A DNA stretch of 64,000 nucleotides from Pseudarthrobacter chlorophenolicus A6 (GTDB lineage: Bacteria; Actinomycetota; Actinomycetes; Actinomycetales; Micrococcaceae): positions 1,560,980-1,624,979 of the forward strand of contig NC_011886.1 in the NCBI RefSeq assembly GCF_000022025.1, read 5' to 3'. This document shows positions 44,498-54,496 of this stretch, in pieces. The notes under the pieces are model-generated. The model saw nothing but the letters and a program-made list of their open reading frames with translations, was not told the DNA's origin and did no database searches. The stretch's first letter is position 1, and each line of letters begins with the position of its first letter. The translations under genes were made by a program, and so were the position numbers.

Positions 44498-45762
44498 GCA
44501 TCCACCAGCAAGGCGCCGGGCCTGCAGCGGTTCCGGCGGACGAGGAACTCCGGCAGCGCGCCGCCGACCTCGACCGGGAAGATCCGCTGGCGCACTACCG
44601 GGAGCTCTTCATCGGAACGGACACGCCGCTGTCCTACCTGGACGGAAACTCGCTGGGCAGGCCGCTGAAGCGCACGTCCGCGGACATCGCCGCCTTCATC
44701 AGCGACGAATGGGGCGGCCGCCTGATCCGTGGCTGGGACGAGAAGTGGCTGAACCTGCCGCAGGCCACTGGCGACCAGCTGGGCCGGGCGGTCCTCGGCG
44801 CGGCCCCGGGCCAGACCATCATTGCCGACTCCACCACCGTGGTCCTTTACAAACTGATCCGGGCCGCCCTGGCAGCTGTCCACGACCCGGACCGGAACGA
44901 GCTCGTCCTCGATACCGGTAACTTTCCCACCGACAGGTACCTGGTGGAGGGCATCGCCCTCGAAGAGGGCCTCACGCTGCGCTGGATCGAAACGGATCCC
45001 GCAGCGGGGGTGACCGTTGAGCAGGTGCGCCAGGCCACCGGGCCGCGCACCGCCGTCGTACTCCTCAGCCAGATCGCCTACCGCTCAGGGCACCTCGCGG
45101 ACCTCCCGGCGATCACCAAAGCAGTGCACGACGCCGGGGCGCTGGTGGTGTGGGATCTTTGCCATTCCGCGGGGTCGGTGGAGATCGGCCTGGACAGTGC
45201 CGGCGTGGACTTCGCCGCCGGCTGCACATACAAGTACCTCAACGGCGGTCCGGGATCGCCGGCCTTCGCCTACGTGAACGCCCGGCACCTGCCATCACTG
45301 AACCAGCCCATCTGGGGATGGATGGGCCGCAAGGATGCCTTCGAGATGGCGGCCGGGTATGAGCCTGCGCCGGGCATCCGCGGCTTCCTGAGCGGAACGC
45401 CGGCCGTCTTCGGCATGCTGGCCATGCGGGGCACCCTCGACCTCATCGAGGAAGCGTCGATGGGAGCCATCCGGGCCAAGTCGGAAAAACTCACGGCGTT
45501 CGCCGTCGAAATCTTCGAGGCCCTGCTGGCGCCGCTTGGTGCCGAACTGGCGTCGCCCCGCGATCCGGCGGAACGCGGCAGCCACATCACCGTGGACCAT
45601 GCTGACTTCACCAAGGCCACCGTTGAGGCCCTGTGGGACGGGGACGTGATACCGGATTTCCGGTCGCCCAGCGGGCTCCGGGTGGGGCTGTCCCCGCTCA
45701 GCACCAGTTTCGCGGAAGTCCTGCACGGCATGGCTGCCATCAGGGACAGGCTCGCGGCCTGA
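44494..45762 (+). CDS. kynU: Kynureninase
   Basis: 422 residues from ATG 44494, overlapping the kynA stop (ATGA). PLP fold-type I hydrolase converting kynurenine to anthranilate and alanine. Motifs: LDGNSLGRPL, DTGNFPTDRYL, VWDLCHSAGSVE (PLP-ring Asp), Schiff-base K247 in TYKYLNGGPG, and the RVGLSPLST C-terminal substrate motif. With kynA it gives tryptophan degradation to anthranilate; a kynB-type formamidase must be elsewhere or the step is spontaneous. Confidence 0.95.
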   Translation: MSIHQQGAGPAAVPADEELRQRAADLDREDPLAHYRELFIGTDTPLSYLDGNSLGRPLKRTSADIAAFISDEWGGRLIRGWDEKWLNLPQATGDQLGRAVLGAAPGQTIIADSTTVVLYKLIRAALAAVHDPDRNELVLDTGNFPTDRYLVEGIALEEGLTLRWIETDPAAGVTVEQVRQATGPRTAVVLLSQIAYRSGHLADLPAITKAVHDAGALVVWDLCHSAGSVEIGLDSAGVDFAAGCTYKYLNGGPGSPAFAYVNARHLPSLNQPIWGWMGRKDAFEMAAGYEPAPGIRGFLSGTPAVFGMLAMRGTLDLIEEASMGAIRAKSEKLTAFAVEIFEALLAPLGAELASPRDPAERGSHITVDHADFTKATVEALWDGDVIPDFRSPSGLRVGLSPLSTSFAEVLHGMAAIRDRLAA

Positions 45763-45839
45763 CCCGGTTTCCGGCGCCGTGCCGCCGCCGGGCCGCCGCC
45801 GGCCCTGTTTCGACAACATTGGGCAGCGACCGGTAAACT

Positions 45840-45981
45840 GGACGATGGATCCGGCTGCAGTCCGTGGCGGCTGGTTCCTGCTGTGTACGGCTGCACCCGG
45901 TTTTCACCGGGCTGGCCGCAGCGGCAGACCCGGCAGTGAATTACTGACCTGGGCCCTCACGGCACATCCCAAGGAGTTATT
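45840..45981 (+). promoter_or_regulatory. rpsO leader, with candidate promoter just upstream
   Basis: The 219-bp gap before rpsO contains TAAACT at 45834-45839 as a possible -10 and GACAAC (45812-45817) as a possible -35. The leader includes a CCCGGT-TTTC-ACCGGG hairpin (45896-45911) flanked by GCTGC/GCAGC. S15 leaders in other bacteria bind S15 for autoregulation, so that is a reasonable but untested role. Confidence 0.35.
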
Positions 45982-46251
45982 GTGGCACTTGACGCCGCTG
46001 TAAAGCAGTCCATCATCAAGGAATACGCAACCGGCGAAGGCGACACCGGTTCGCCCGAGGTCCAGGTTGCAGTCCTGACCCAGCGGATCAAGGATCTGAC
46101 TGAGCACATGAAGGAGCACAAGCACGACTACCACACCCAGCGCGGTCTGCTGGCCATGGTTGGTCGCCGCAAGCGCATGCTGAGCTACCTCAAGAAGACT
46201 GACATTGCACGCTACCGTGCGCTCATCGAGCGCCTCGGCCTGCGCCGCTAG
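45982..46251 (+). CDS. rpsO: 30S ribosomal protein S15
   Basis: 89 residues from GTG 45982, after AAGGAG. Standard length; conserved [14 protein letters not shown] and [11 protein letters not shown]...RRKRML regions bind 16S rRNA helix 22. Followed by a terminator and pnp, the usual order. Confidence 0.97.
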   Translation: MALDAAVKQSIIKEYATGEGDTGSPEVQVAVLTQRIKDLTEHMKEHKHDYHTQRGLLAMVGRRKRMLSYLKKTDIARYRALIERLGLRR

Positions 46252-46261
46252 TCGGACTTTC

Positions 46262-46295
46262 GGGCGGCCCTGTCCCATTCGGGCCCGGGCCGCCC
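46262..46295 (+). terminator. Hairpin terminator after rpsO
   Basis: GGGCGGCCC at 46262-46270 pairs with GGGCCGCCC at 46287-46295 just after the stop codon; the following T content is low. Confidence 0.6.
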
Positions 46296-46325
46296 TGCTT
46301 CACCTAAAAAACTAAACAGGAGGAT

Positions 46326-46464
46326 CAACCGCATCACGCATTCGCGGTCCTCGGTAGTGATCCCCGGGAACGGCAGCATCGAATCGCTGCCCCGGCCCGT
46401 GGGTCTCGATCGACGACCGGGTGCAGGGCCAGTCGACATATGCTGGCCTGGGTTGATGCGGCTG
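46326..46464 (+). ncRNA. Actino-pnp-like leader RNA of pnp
   Basis: The 5' leader of pnp folds as a closed domain: CCGCATCA (46329-46336) pairs with TGATGCGG (46454-46461). Inside are a GGCAGC/GCTGCC hairpin (46372-46377 with 46386-46391) and a GGCCAG/CTGGCC hairpin (46427-46432 with 46443-46448). Actino-pnp RNA is a described conserved structure upstream of pnp in Actinomycetales, so position and architecture fit. I cannot check the exact consensus here. It may control pnp by self-processing. Confidence 0.65.
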
Positions 46465-46498
46465 GACTTCCGTAAAACAGAAACGGAGGTGACTCTCT

Positions 46499-48757
46499 AT
46501 GGAGGGTCCCGAAATCCAGTTCTCAGAAGCCGTCATTGACAATGGCCGCTTCGGCAAGCGTGTAATCCGCTTCGAAACCGGCCGCCTCGCCAAGCAGGCC
46601 GCCGGCGCAGCCATGGTGTACATCGACGAAGACACCGCGCTGCTCTCCGCCACCACCGCAGGCAAGCACCCGCGCGAAGGCTTCGACTTCTTCCCCCTGA
46701 CGGTTGACGTCGAAGAGCGCATGTACGCTGCCGGCCGTATCCCGGGCTCGTTCTTCCGCCGCGAAGGCCGCCCGTCCACCGAAGCCATCCTGGCTTGCCG
46801 CCTCATGGACCGCCCGCTGCGTCCGGCCTTCGTCAAGGGCCTGCGCAACGAAGTCCAGATCGTGGTGACCGTCCTGGCCATCAACCCCGACGAGCTCTAC
46901 GACGTGGTGGCCATCAACGCCTCCTCCATGTCCACCCAGCTCTCCGGCCTGCCCTTCTCCGGCCCCATCGGCGGCGTCCGCGTTGCCCTGGTCGCCGACG
47001 AGAACGGCTCGCAGTGGGTTGCCTTCCCCAAGCACTCCCAGCTCGAGAACTCCGTGTTCAACATGGTTGTTGCCGGCCGTGTCGCCGGTGACGACGTTGC
47101 CATCATGATGGTGGAAGCCGAAGCCACGGACAACTCCTGGAACCTCATCAAGGAGCAGGGCGCCACCGCCCCCACCGAAGAGGTTGTTTCCGAAGGCCTC
47201 GAGGCCGCCAAGCCGTTCATCAAGGCACTGTGCGACGCCCAGGCAGACCTTGCTGCCCGCGCAGCAAAGCCGACCGTTGAGTTCCCGGTCTTCCTGGACT
47301 ACCAGGACGACGTCTACGCCGCTGTTGAAGCCGCTGCCGCCGACAAGCTGGCCGCCGTCTTCCAGATCGCTGACAAGCAGGAGCGCGACACCGCTTCGGA
47401 CGCGCTCAAGGACGAAGTCACTTCTTCCCTGGCCGGCCAGTTCGAAGGACGCGAGAAGGAGCTGTCCGCAGCGTTCCGCTCGGTCACCAAGCACGTTGTG
47501 CGCCAGCGCATCCTCAAGGACCAGATCCGCATCGACGGCCGTGGCCTGACGGACATCCGCCAGCTCACCGCCGAGGTTGAGGTTCTGCCCCGCGTCCACG
47601 GTTCGGCCATCTTCGAGCGCGGCGAAACCCAGATCATGGGTGTCACCACGCTGAACATGCTGAAGATGGAGCAGCAGATCGACTCGCTGTCGCCGGTAAC
47701 GCGCAAGCGCTACATGCACAACTACAACTTCCCGCCGTACTCCACCGGTGAGACCGGCCGCGTTGGTTCGCCCAAGCGCCGCGAAATCGGCCACGGTGCC
47801 CTGGCAGAGCGCGCCCTCGTGCCCGTCCTGCCGTCCCGCGAGGAATTCCCCTACGCCATCCGCCAGGTATCCGAGGCACTCGGTTCCAACGGTTCGACGT
47901 CGATGGGTTCCGTCTGCGCCTCCACCCTGTCCATGCTGAACGCCGGTGTGCCGCTGAAGGCAGCCGTTGCCGGTATCGCCATGGGCCTGGTTTCCGACCA
48001 GGTTGACGGCCAGACCCGCTACGCCGCGCTGACCGACATCCTCGGCGCCGAAGATGCTTTCGGCGACATGGACTTCAAGGTTGCCGGTACCTCCGAGTTC
48101 GTCACGGCCATCCAGCTGGACACCAAGCTCGACGGCATCCCCGCCTCGGTCCTGGCTGCAGCCCTGAAGCAGGCCCGCGAAGCCCGCCTGCACATCCTCG
48201 AGGTCATCAACTCGGCCATCGACACCCCGGACGAGCTCTCCGAGTTCGCACCGCGCGTCATCGCCGTGAAGATCCCCGTGGACAAGATCGGCGAGGTCAT
48301 CGGCCCCAAGGGCAAGATGATCAACCAGATCCAGGAAGACACCGGCGCCGACATCTCCATCGAGGACGACGGCACCGTCTACATTGGCGCCACCAACGGT
48401 CCGTCTGCCGACGCAGCACGCTCCGCCATCAACGCCATCGCGAACCCGCAGGTTCCGGAAATCGGCGAGCGTTACCTGGGTACGGTCGTCAAGACCACCA
48501 CCTTCGGTGCCTTCGTGTCGCTGACTCCGGGCAAGGACGGCCTCCTGCACATCTCCGAGCTCCGCAAGCTGGCCAACGGCAAGCGCGTGGACAACGTTGA
48601 TGACGTTGTTTCCGTGGGCCAGAAGGTCCAGGTGGAAATCACCAAGATCGACGACCGCGGAAAGCTCTCGCTCTCCCCGGTTGTGGCCGAGGAAGAAGGC
48701 GCTGAAGGCGCCGAACGCGCCCACGCCACGGAGCCTGCTGAAGGCGCCGAGATCTAA
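46499..48757 (+). CDS. pnp: Polyribonucleotide nucleotidyltransferase
   Basis: 752 residues, after GGAGGT. Phosphorolytic 3'-5' exoribonuclease and polymerase. Two RNase PH cores (first half [27 protein letters not shown]; second half [34 protein letters not shown]) flank an alpha-helical linker, then the KH domain ([21 protein letters not shown]) and the S1 domain ([17 protein letters not shown]). The Ala/Glu-rich tail is disordered. Its leader looks like an Actino-pnp RNA and the gene ends in a strong hairpin. Confidence 0.97.
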   Translation: MEGPEIQFSEAVIDNGRFGKRVIRFETGRLAKQAAGAAMVYIDEDTALLSATTAGKHPREGFDFFPLTVDVEERMYAAGRIPGSFFRREGRPSTEAILACRLMDRPLRPAFVKGLRNEVQIVVTVLAINPDELYDVVAINASSMSTQLSGLPFSGPIGGVRVALVADENGSQWVAFPKHSQLENSVFNMVVAGRVAGDDVAIMMVEAEATDNSWNLIKEQGATAPTEEVVSEGLEAAKPFIKALCDAQADLAARAAKPTVEFPVFLDYQDDVYAAVEAAAADKLAAVFQIADKQERDTASDALKDEVTSSLAGQFEGREKELSAAFRSVTKHVVRQRILKDQIRIDGRGLTDIRQLTAEVEVLPRVHGSAIFERGETQIMGVTTLNMLKMEQQIDSLSPVTRKRYMHNYNFPPYSTGETGRVGSPKRREIGHGALAERALVPVLPSREEFPYAIRQVSEALGSNGSTSMGSVCASTLSMLNAGVPLKAAVAGIAMGLVSDQVDGQTRYAALTDILGAEDAFGDMDFKVAGTSEFVTAIQLDTKLDGIPASVLAAALKQAREARLHILEVINSAIDTPDELSEFAPRVIAVKIPVDKIGEVIGPKGKMINQIQEDTGADISIEDDGTVYIGATNGPSADAARSAINAIANPQVPEIGERYLGTVVKTTTFGAFVSLTPGKDGLLHISELRKLANGKRVDNVDDVVSVGQKVQVEITKIDDRGKLSLSPVVAEEEGAEGAERAHATEPAEGAEI

Positions 48758-48787
48758 TCGTTCCCTGACAGGAACACCAGTAAGAAA

Positions 48788-48823
48788 CGGCGGGGCCGGT
48801 GGGATGATCCACCGGCCCCGCCG
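48788..48823 (+). terminator. Strong hairpin after pnp
   Basis: A perfect 15-bp stem: CGGCGGGGCCGGTGG (48788-48802) with 48809-48823, 6-nt loop. It is only 47 bp before the M16 peptidase start, so it may attenuate rather than fully block that gene. Confidence 0.75.
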
Positions 48824-48870
48824 CTGTTACGATGACAGCCAGATCCGGCTGCACCACCTGAAAGGCCTCA

Positions 48871-50214
48871 ATGACTGTTGTACCCCTGCCCCTTGAGCAG
48901 AACCACCTCGGCGACACCCTGGTCCATGGCTCCGACGGCGGCTCCGAAGTCCGCCGGTCCGTGCTGCCCGGTGGCGTGCGGGTTCTGACCGAAGCGATGC
49001 CCGGCCAAAGGTCGGCCACCATCGGTTTCTGGGTAGGCGTGGGGTCCCGCGACGAGGCCCACGGACAGCACGGCTCCACCCATTTCCTGGAGCACCTGCT
49101 CTTCAAGGGCACCAAACGGCGCACCGCGCTGGAGATCGCTTCGGCCTTTGACGAGGTGGGCGGTGAATCCAATGCAGCGACGGCAAAGGAAAGCACCTGC
49201 TACTTCGCCCGCGTCCTGGACACGGACCTGCCCATGGCCATCGATGTCATTGCCGACATGATCACCGGTGCCGTCCTCGACCCAGACGAGATGGAGCAGG
49301 AACGGGACGTCATCCTTGAGGAAATCGCCATGGACAGCGACGACCCCACGGATGTAGCCCATGAGCACTTCGTCGCTTCGGTTCTTGGCAGCCACCCCCT
49401 GGGCCGCCCCATCGGCGGAACCCCGGACGCCATCCGCGCCGTAGCCCGTGACTCTGTCTGGGAGCACTACCAGCGCTACTACCGGCCCGACGAACTGGTC
49501 ATCACCGCTGCCGGCGGGCTGGAGCACGACGTCGTGTGCGGCCTCGTGGTGGATGCCCTTGAGGCTGCAGGCTGGTCGCTTGAGACGAATGCGTCGCCGG
49601 TTGATCGCCGGCCCACCGAGCGTGCCCTGATCACGGGAACCGCCGGACTCCAGGTGGTAAAGCGTGCCGTTGAGCAGGCGAACATCATCATGGGCTGCCC
49701 CACGATTGTTGCCACGGATGAGCGCCGTTACGTCATGAGTGTCCTCAACGCTGTCCTCGGCGGAGGAATGTCCTCACGGCTGTTCCAGGAGATCAGGGAA
49801 AAGCGCGGCCTCGTGTACTCCACCTACTCCTTCGCGTCTTCCTACGCTGATGCCGGCTACTTCGGCATGTATGCAGGCTGCACGCCCTCCAAGGTGCGGC
49901 AGGTCCTTGAACTGCTGGGCATCGAGTTGGACAAGCTCGCCGAAGACGGCATCTCGGAGGATGAACTCCGCAAGGCCGTGGGGCAGCTCTGCGGCGGGAT
50001 TGTGCTGGCCCTGGAGGACACCGGCTCCCGGATGTCACGCCTGGGCCGGGCAGAACTGGTGTCCGGTGAGTACCAGGACATCGACGAGACCCTGCGGCTG
50101 ATCAAGTCCGTTACCGCTGAACAGGTACAGGAACTGGCCGCCGAACTGGCTGCCGCGCCCCGGACCGTCACCGTGGTGGGACCTTTCGACGAAACCGAGA
50201 CCTTCGGGCTCTGA
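48871..50214 (+). CDS. M16-family zinc peptidase
   Basis: 447 residues. The inverted zinc motif H71-F-L-E74-H75 is in STHFLEHLLF, with the third ligand Glu in the ILEEIAMD stretch near residue 150. C-terminal half has the non-catalytic M16 domain (SVLNAVLGGGMSSRLFQEIREKRGLVY). The family includes mitochondrial processing peptidase beta; the pnp-linked actinobacterial members are single-chain and cytoplasmic. Substrate unknown. Position after pnp is conserved. Confidence 0.93.
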   Translation: MTVVPLPLEQNHLGDTLVHGSDGGSEVRRSVLPGGVRVLTEAMPGQRSATIGFWVGVGSRDEAHGQHGSTHFLEHLLFKGTKRRTALEIASAFDEVGGESNAATAKESTCYFARVLDTDLPMAIDVIADMITGAVLDPDEMEQERDVILEEIAMDSDDPTDVAHEHFVASVLGSHPLGRPIGGTPDAIRAVARDSVWEHYQRYYRPDELVITAAGGLEHDVVCGLVVDALEAAGWSLETNASPVDRRPTERALITGTAGLQVVKRAVEQANIIMGCPTIVATDERRYVMSVLNAVLGGGMSSRLFQEIREKRGLVYSTYSFASSYADAGYFGMYAGCTPSKVRQVLELLGIELDKLAEDGISEDELRKAVGQLCGGIVLALEDTGSRMSRLGRAELVSGEYQDIDETLRLIKSVTAEQVQELAAELAAAPRTVTVVGPFDETETFGL

Positions 50215-50365
50215 GCAACGGACAACCGAAGCCCGGGTACCGGGGGAGGCTGCCGAGCGCCCAGCGGTAATGGTCCAGGGGAGCGTTGGGACTACTCGCG
50301 GGGCGCAGGCTGCAGGACTACGATGAGGCCATCCGACGTTGCCGTGCTGGTGAGGAGTGGAAGGC

Positions 50366-50950
50366 GTGACCGTACTCCGGCTGGGCCATGATGGCGTCCC
50401 GGAGGCGCCGCGACCTGGTGTTCCTGCCGGTATTCATCCGGCGCTGGCGGGCCTCCTCGGCGCCTGGCGGGGGAGTACCGAGCTGGCCGCCGGGCCCTGG
50501 GGGCCGCAGCGGACGGTGGATGCCGAGGTGGCCTACCGGCGGGCAGCCGGGGGATTTGCGGTGGTCCAGAGCTACCGGCATGTGGAGGCCAACGGTTCGC
50601 ACTTTGAGGGTCACGGAGTATTCACCCTGGATCCCGACCACCATGATGTGTTCTGGTACTACGTCGACAGCACCGGTGGGCCTCCCGGCAGTCCGTCCCG
50701 GTGCACGTGGCATGACGGCGTGCTCCGGGTGGAGCGGCGCTCAGCGACGGGCTGGACGCGGCACAGCATCATGCTCACTGGGGCCTCTGGCTCAGTGCCA
50801 CAGAGCGAGGTGCTCGTGCACATCACGGAACTTCGGACGGGGGGAAAGCCCGACGCCGTCGACGAATCGAATGCTGGCGCAAACGGCAAACGCCCGGCCT
50901 TTACCCCGTTCATGACGTCCACCTTCCGACGGGTTGTGACCGCTGGCTGA
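50366..50950 (+). CDS. DUF1579-like/FABP-like protein
   Basis: 194 residues from GTG 50366, 8 bp after GAGGAG; GTG 50357 would add three. The core reads LAGLLGAWRGSTELAAGPWGPQRTVDAEV at the start and GHGVFTLDPDHHDVFWYYVDSTG in the middle, as in DUF1579-type lipocalin-like beta-barrels. This small family has no established function. Isolated gene, 150 bp after the peptidase gene. Confidence 0.75.
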   Translation: MTVLRLGHDGVPEAPRPGVPAGIHPALAGLLGAWRGSTELAAGPWGPQRTVDAEVAYRRAAGGFAVVQSYRHVEANGSHFEGHGVFTLDPDHHDVFWYYVDSTGGPPGSPSRCTWHDGVLRVERRSATGWTRHSIMLTGASGSVPQSEVLVHITELRTGGKPDAVDESNAGANGKRPAFTPFMTSTFRRVVTAG

Positions 50951-51048
50951 AGATCACGCCGAGGCGCCATCAACCCCGTTCCCCAGGCGCGAGTCCGCTG
51001 GTGGGCAGGGATCCCTACCGGGCTTGGACTCCTAACAGGTTTGGAGAC

Positions 51049-51801
51049 CTAAGGGGTCTTGGGCGGCGTGAGGGCTGTTGCGTAGAAGTCTCTCCACACG
51101 GGGTCATCGGGATAGGACTCGGCTACGGGCTCGTCGATCGGTGGCTCGTAGTCGTCGGGTGGGTCGGCGAGGACGTATACGGGGCATACGGGCAGGCCCG
51201 CGAGGATCTGTTCCTCCAGGGAGTCCCGGCTCTCAGGTCCCCATTTGATGGTCGCACTGCCAGGCTTCATAGCCGTCCCCTGGGGCAAACCCTGCTGGCG
51301 CGGGGAATCAAGACCTCGCCTGTTTAGTCCGGGTGGCCAGTGTGGTGGTTGCCATCCGGGTTGTTGGGCCGGGTAGTGGCGGCCTGTGGGTGAGGTCCAG
51401 CCGGGTGGTCCGGTTGGGGTGGCGGGTGTGGGGGTCCAGCCGCTGTTGTGTTTGAGGCGGTGGTGTCTCGGGCAGAGTTGTGCCAGGTTGCTCACCCCGG
51501 TTGTCCCGTCGTGCTGCCAGGCGGTGAGGTGGTCGGTGTCGTTGTCGGTGCTGGGGTTGCTGCAACCGGGGAACGTGCAGTGTCCATCGCGCATCCTGAT
51601 CCAGCGCTTCATGGCCTCGGGGAGCCGGTAGCTGGTCCGTCCAATCTCGAGCGGTGCCCCGTCGCGGGGGTCGACCAGGACCCGGTATAACGAGGTCGCC
51701 CCGTCGGCGACGAGCTTCCGGGCCATGGCGGCAGGGATGGGTCCGTGCCCGTCGAGATCGGCGGGTTCGTCCGTCTGACCCGTCAGGGTGAAGATCGGCA
51801 C
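51049..51801 (-). pseudogene. C-terminal HNH part of a frameshifted DUF222/HNH (13E12-type) protein
   Basis: Reads as 250 residues from a GTG, but the sequence starts in mid-domain. The frame also continues upstream without stop through AVDLSTIPAPKAIVLVTV, as expected for an intact relative. It holds the HNH endonuclease motif: RDGHCTFPGCSNPSTDNDTDH, then AQLCPRHHRLKH with the last His residues, giving a beta-beta-alpha metal site. The C-terminal 80 residues are specific to the family. The true gene would run from 52850 in one reading frame; about 113 bp separates the two open frames. Expressed HNH domain alone is possible but unlikely. Confidence 0.75.
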
Positions 51802-51914
51802 GGTGACGAGGACGATGGCCTTCGGTGCTGGGATTGTGCTGAGGTCAACGGCGTAGGGGCCGGTGCCGGCGTTACTGTCACGTTCGCTGCCGCCGGCAAC
51901 CCCGTGGGCGGCGG

Positions 51915-52850
51915 CTACGTTGCCGGGCCCGTGCCGTCGCCGGACCGGCCCGTAGCATCGCCGCCATCCTGGGCGCCGAGCAGGAGCGCGGAGGCGACGT
52001 CGGGCCGGAGCTGGGTGAGGGTGCGGGTCTCGCCGGGTCCCTGCAGGCCGCGGGCGAGCGCTGTCGTTTTGTTCCAGACGGCGCAGGCGGTGTCCCCGGG
52101 CAGGATCAGGGTAATCGATGCCATCCCGTCGGCGTCGGGGCGGTATTCCATCCGCCGGTTGGCCACACAGGCCACGTGGCGTTCCTGGAAGGAACCGGGG
52201 TAGGTGCGTTCGCGCCAGCTCCGTACTTTGCGTCGGAACAGGTGCGGGACGAGGTGGCCGGGAGCTGAACCGCGGGCCAGGTTGGGGGCGTCGGGGTCGA
52301 AGAAGTGCGCCACCAGCGCCGCAGTACGTTCCTGGTCAAGGCAGTCGGTTTCGTCGGCGACGATGACCGCGTGCCGCCAGGACATCGCCCCATCGGCCAG
52401 CGCGGTCAACACCGGTGGTATCGCGCAGACTGTCCGGGACTGGCTGATGAATGCTGAAGCGGCGCCCGGGCTGAGCGTCAGGACCCCGGCGACCTCCGCC
52501 GTCGTGGACATCTCCACAAACGCCCGCTCCAACCCTGTGGCCTCCGACGGTGTCATTGCCTCCTGGAACTCAGCGAAATCAGCGGCGTCCCGGGCCTTAC
52601 CCGCCGCGACCTGGGCTTCAAGACGGCTCCAGAACGCCAGCCGCTGCAGCCGAAGCTCCGACTTCCGCTCCAACACATCAACGTCCGTCGGAACCGTGGG
52701 GCCAGCAGCGCGCGCATCATCAGGAGTAGCCATGGCGGCAGAGCCGACTACGCGGTCCAGCTCGGAGTCCTCCCGGAACAGCGCGTCAAGCCCGGCTACA
52801 GAAGCTCGAACAGCCTCCATCGCCACACTCTGACTCGCCGCTTTTCCCAT
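51915..52850 (-). pseudogene. N-terminal DUF222 part of the same frameshifted gene
   Basis: 311 residues from ATG 52850; the frame stops at 51915 in a Gly/Thr-rich linker. DUF222 helical domain: LRLQRLAFWSRLEAQVAAGK, MSTTAEVAGVLTLSPGAASAFI, and VADETDCLDQERTAAL. DUF222/HNH (13E12) proteins are a large paralogous family in Actinobacteria, often several copies per genome, usually 450-600 residues when intact; here N and C parts together fit. Loss of one base in the linker (about 51905-51960) explains the split. Could be a natural pseudogene or a sequencing error. No SOS box is seen upstream of 52850. Confidence 0.75.
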
Positions 52851-52963
52851 AACAACATCATCCAGCGAGGGTCTGACATTGGGTGCGTCGGGCCAAAACG
52901 GCACTCGTGCACAAGCCCACTACGGCACTACAGCAGAACTCCGCAGTGGCACTGCCGCGGGGG

Positions 52964-53230
52964 CTACCCTCCGGCGAACGGTGGCAGGACGTCCAGGACG
53001 TCGTCGGCGCCCACAACCGTGGCACGGTCCCGCACGGCCACCTCGTTCAACAGGAAGCTGCTGCGCGACAGGATGCGTGCCAGCGGAGGGGTCCCGGCAG
53101 GTGGCTCCTCCCGGGGCACGGCCAGGACGGCGTCCAGGAGGTCCGCCACAGTTGCCCCGGCAGGGAGGTCGAACTTCTCCTCCTCGAACCCGGCAGCGGC
53201 GCGTGCGGCAGCGAAGTAACGTACATGCAT
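52964..53230 (-). CDS. moaD: Molybdopterin synthase small subunit (sulfur carrier)
   Basis: 88 residues, beta-grasp fold, ending in the GlyGly tail (PPFAGG) that is adenylated and thiocarboxylated. It delivers sulfur to precursor Z together with MoaE. Its ATG lies 5 bp after the moaA stop, so moaA-moaD form one unit. The partner moaE is in the divergent unit 5 kb away. Confidence 0.92.
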   Translation of the reverse strand: MHVRYFAAARAAAGFEEEKFDLPAGATVADLLDAVLAVPREEPPAGTPPLARILSRSSFLLNEVAVRDRATVVGADDVLDVLPPFAGG

Positions 53231-53235
53231 TCCGG

Positions 53236-54378
53236 TCAGCCCCCGATGGCGCTCATGCTGCGGTCCGGCTGGACGAAGTCCGGAGCGTCGAGTCCCACAT
53301 GGTCCATGCCGTGGGCTTTTGGCTTAATCCACATTGCGTCCTGCCACCGGCGCGCCAGGGCGTCGTCGTCGGCGCCGGATCGCAGCAGGCCCAGGAGATC
53401 GTACTCTTCACGGGAGAAGAGGCAGCTCATGATCTTGCCCTCGGCAGTGATCCTCGTCCGGCGGCAATCCGAGCAGAACGGCTCCGTGACCGAGGCGATG
53501 ATTCCCACCGTTCCCAGGACGGGGCCGTGCGCGGAAGGGGCACCGCCGGCATCCAAGCCGGGCACCCGGCGTCGTACCTCAAACCTTTCGGCGGGCGCCC
53601 CGTCGCGTTCCCGCGGATCGGCGCTCAGGACGTACTCGGCGGACAGGATTTCGCGGATCTCGGCGGCGGTGATCATGTTCCGGCGCGTCCAGCCGTGGTC
53701 GGCGTCGAGCGGCATCTGTTCGATGAAGCGCAGCTCGTAACCCCGGTCCAAAGCCCAACCCAGCAGGGCAGGGGACTCGGCATCGTTGATCCCGCGCATC
53801 AGGACGGCGTTCAGTTTGACCGGACCAAGTCCGGCCGCCCACGCGGCGTCCACGCCTGCCAGCACCTGGTCGAGGAAGGGGCGGCGCGTGAGCTTCGTAA
53901 ACGTCTCTTCGTGCAGGGAATCGAGCGAAACATTGATCCGTGTCAGGCCCGCGGCCTTGAGCGGGGCGGCCTTCTTCGCCAGCCCCACGGCGTTGGTGGT
54001 CATTGAGATGGGCAGGTCCGGATGGTTGCTGCGCAGCGCGGAAATGATGTCCACCAGGTCGTGCCGCACCAGGGGTTCGCCGCCGGTGAGCCGCAGCTCG
54101 CGGACGCCGAGCTGCTCCACCCCGATCCGGACGATCCGGACAATCTCCTCGGCCGTCATGACGGCCTGCTTTGCCAGCCATTCCAGGCCTTCGGCGGGCA
54201 TGCAGTAGGTGCAGCGGAGGTTGCATTTATCGGTCAGGGACAGCCGCATGTCGGTGGCCCGGCGCCCGTACCGGTCCGCCAGGCCCGCAGGCGCGTCAGC
54301 CGGACGCGCAGCCGGGACGGACGGCAGCGCCGGGCCCGCTTCTTCGCGGGGCTGGGGCATGCCTAGCTGGACACTCAT
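53236..54378 (-). CDS. moaA: GTP 3',8-cyclase
   Basis: 380 residues. Radical SAM enzyme starting molybdopterin synthesis from GTP. N-terminal cluster cysteines C52, C56, C59 (CNLRCTYC), TGGEPLVR SAM-binding motif, and the second-cluster motif EPFCSDCRRTRITAEG...CLF near the end. The C-terminus ends SAIGG; the essential terminal GG of MoaA is present. The ~40-residue N-terminal extension rich in Pro/Ala is unconserved. Divergent from the sulfite-oxidase-like gene. Confidence 0.95.
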   Translation of the reverse strand: MSVQLGMPQPREEAGPALPSVPAARPADAPAGLADRYGRRATDMRLSLTDKCNLRCTYCMPAEGLEWLAKQAVMTAEEIVRIVRIGVEQLGVRELRLTGGEPLVRHDLVDIISALRSNHPDLPISMTTNAVGLAKKAAPLKAAGLTRINVSLDSLHEETFTKLTRRPFLDQVLAGVDAAWAAGLGPVKLNAVLMRGINDAESPALLGWALDRGYELRFIEQMPLDADHGWTRRNMITAAEIREILSAEYVLSADPRERDGAPAERFEVRRRVPGLDAGGAPSAHGPVLGTVGIIASVTEPFCSDCRRTRITAEGKIMSCLFSREEYDLLGLLRSGADDDALARRWQDAMWIKPKAHGMDHVGLDAPDFVQPDRSMSAIGG

Positions 54379-54496
54379 GAATTCAGGCTACGCCACGATG
54401 GGCTCCACATCACACCCGTGACGGCTGCTGCCCGGGAGCGGCAGGAATCCGTGCCGGGCAACCGGCGTAAGGGCCGCGCGAACCTATGCTTGAAGG

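Noticed and set aside
46523..48724. 733-codon open frame on the minus strand
   Set aside because: Antisense shadow of pnp; infB and pnp show the same effect of high third-position GC.
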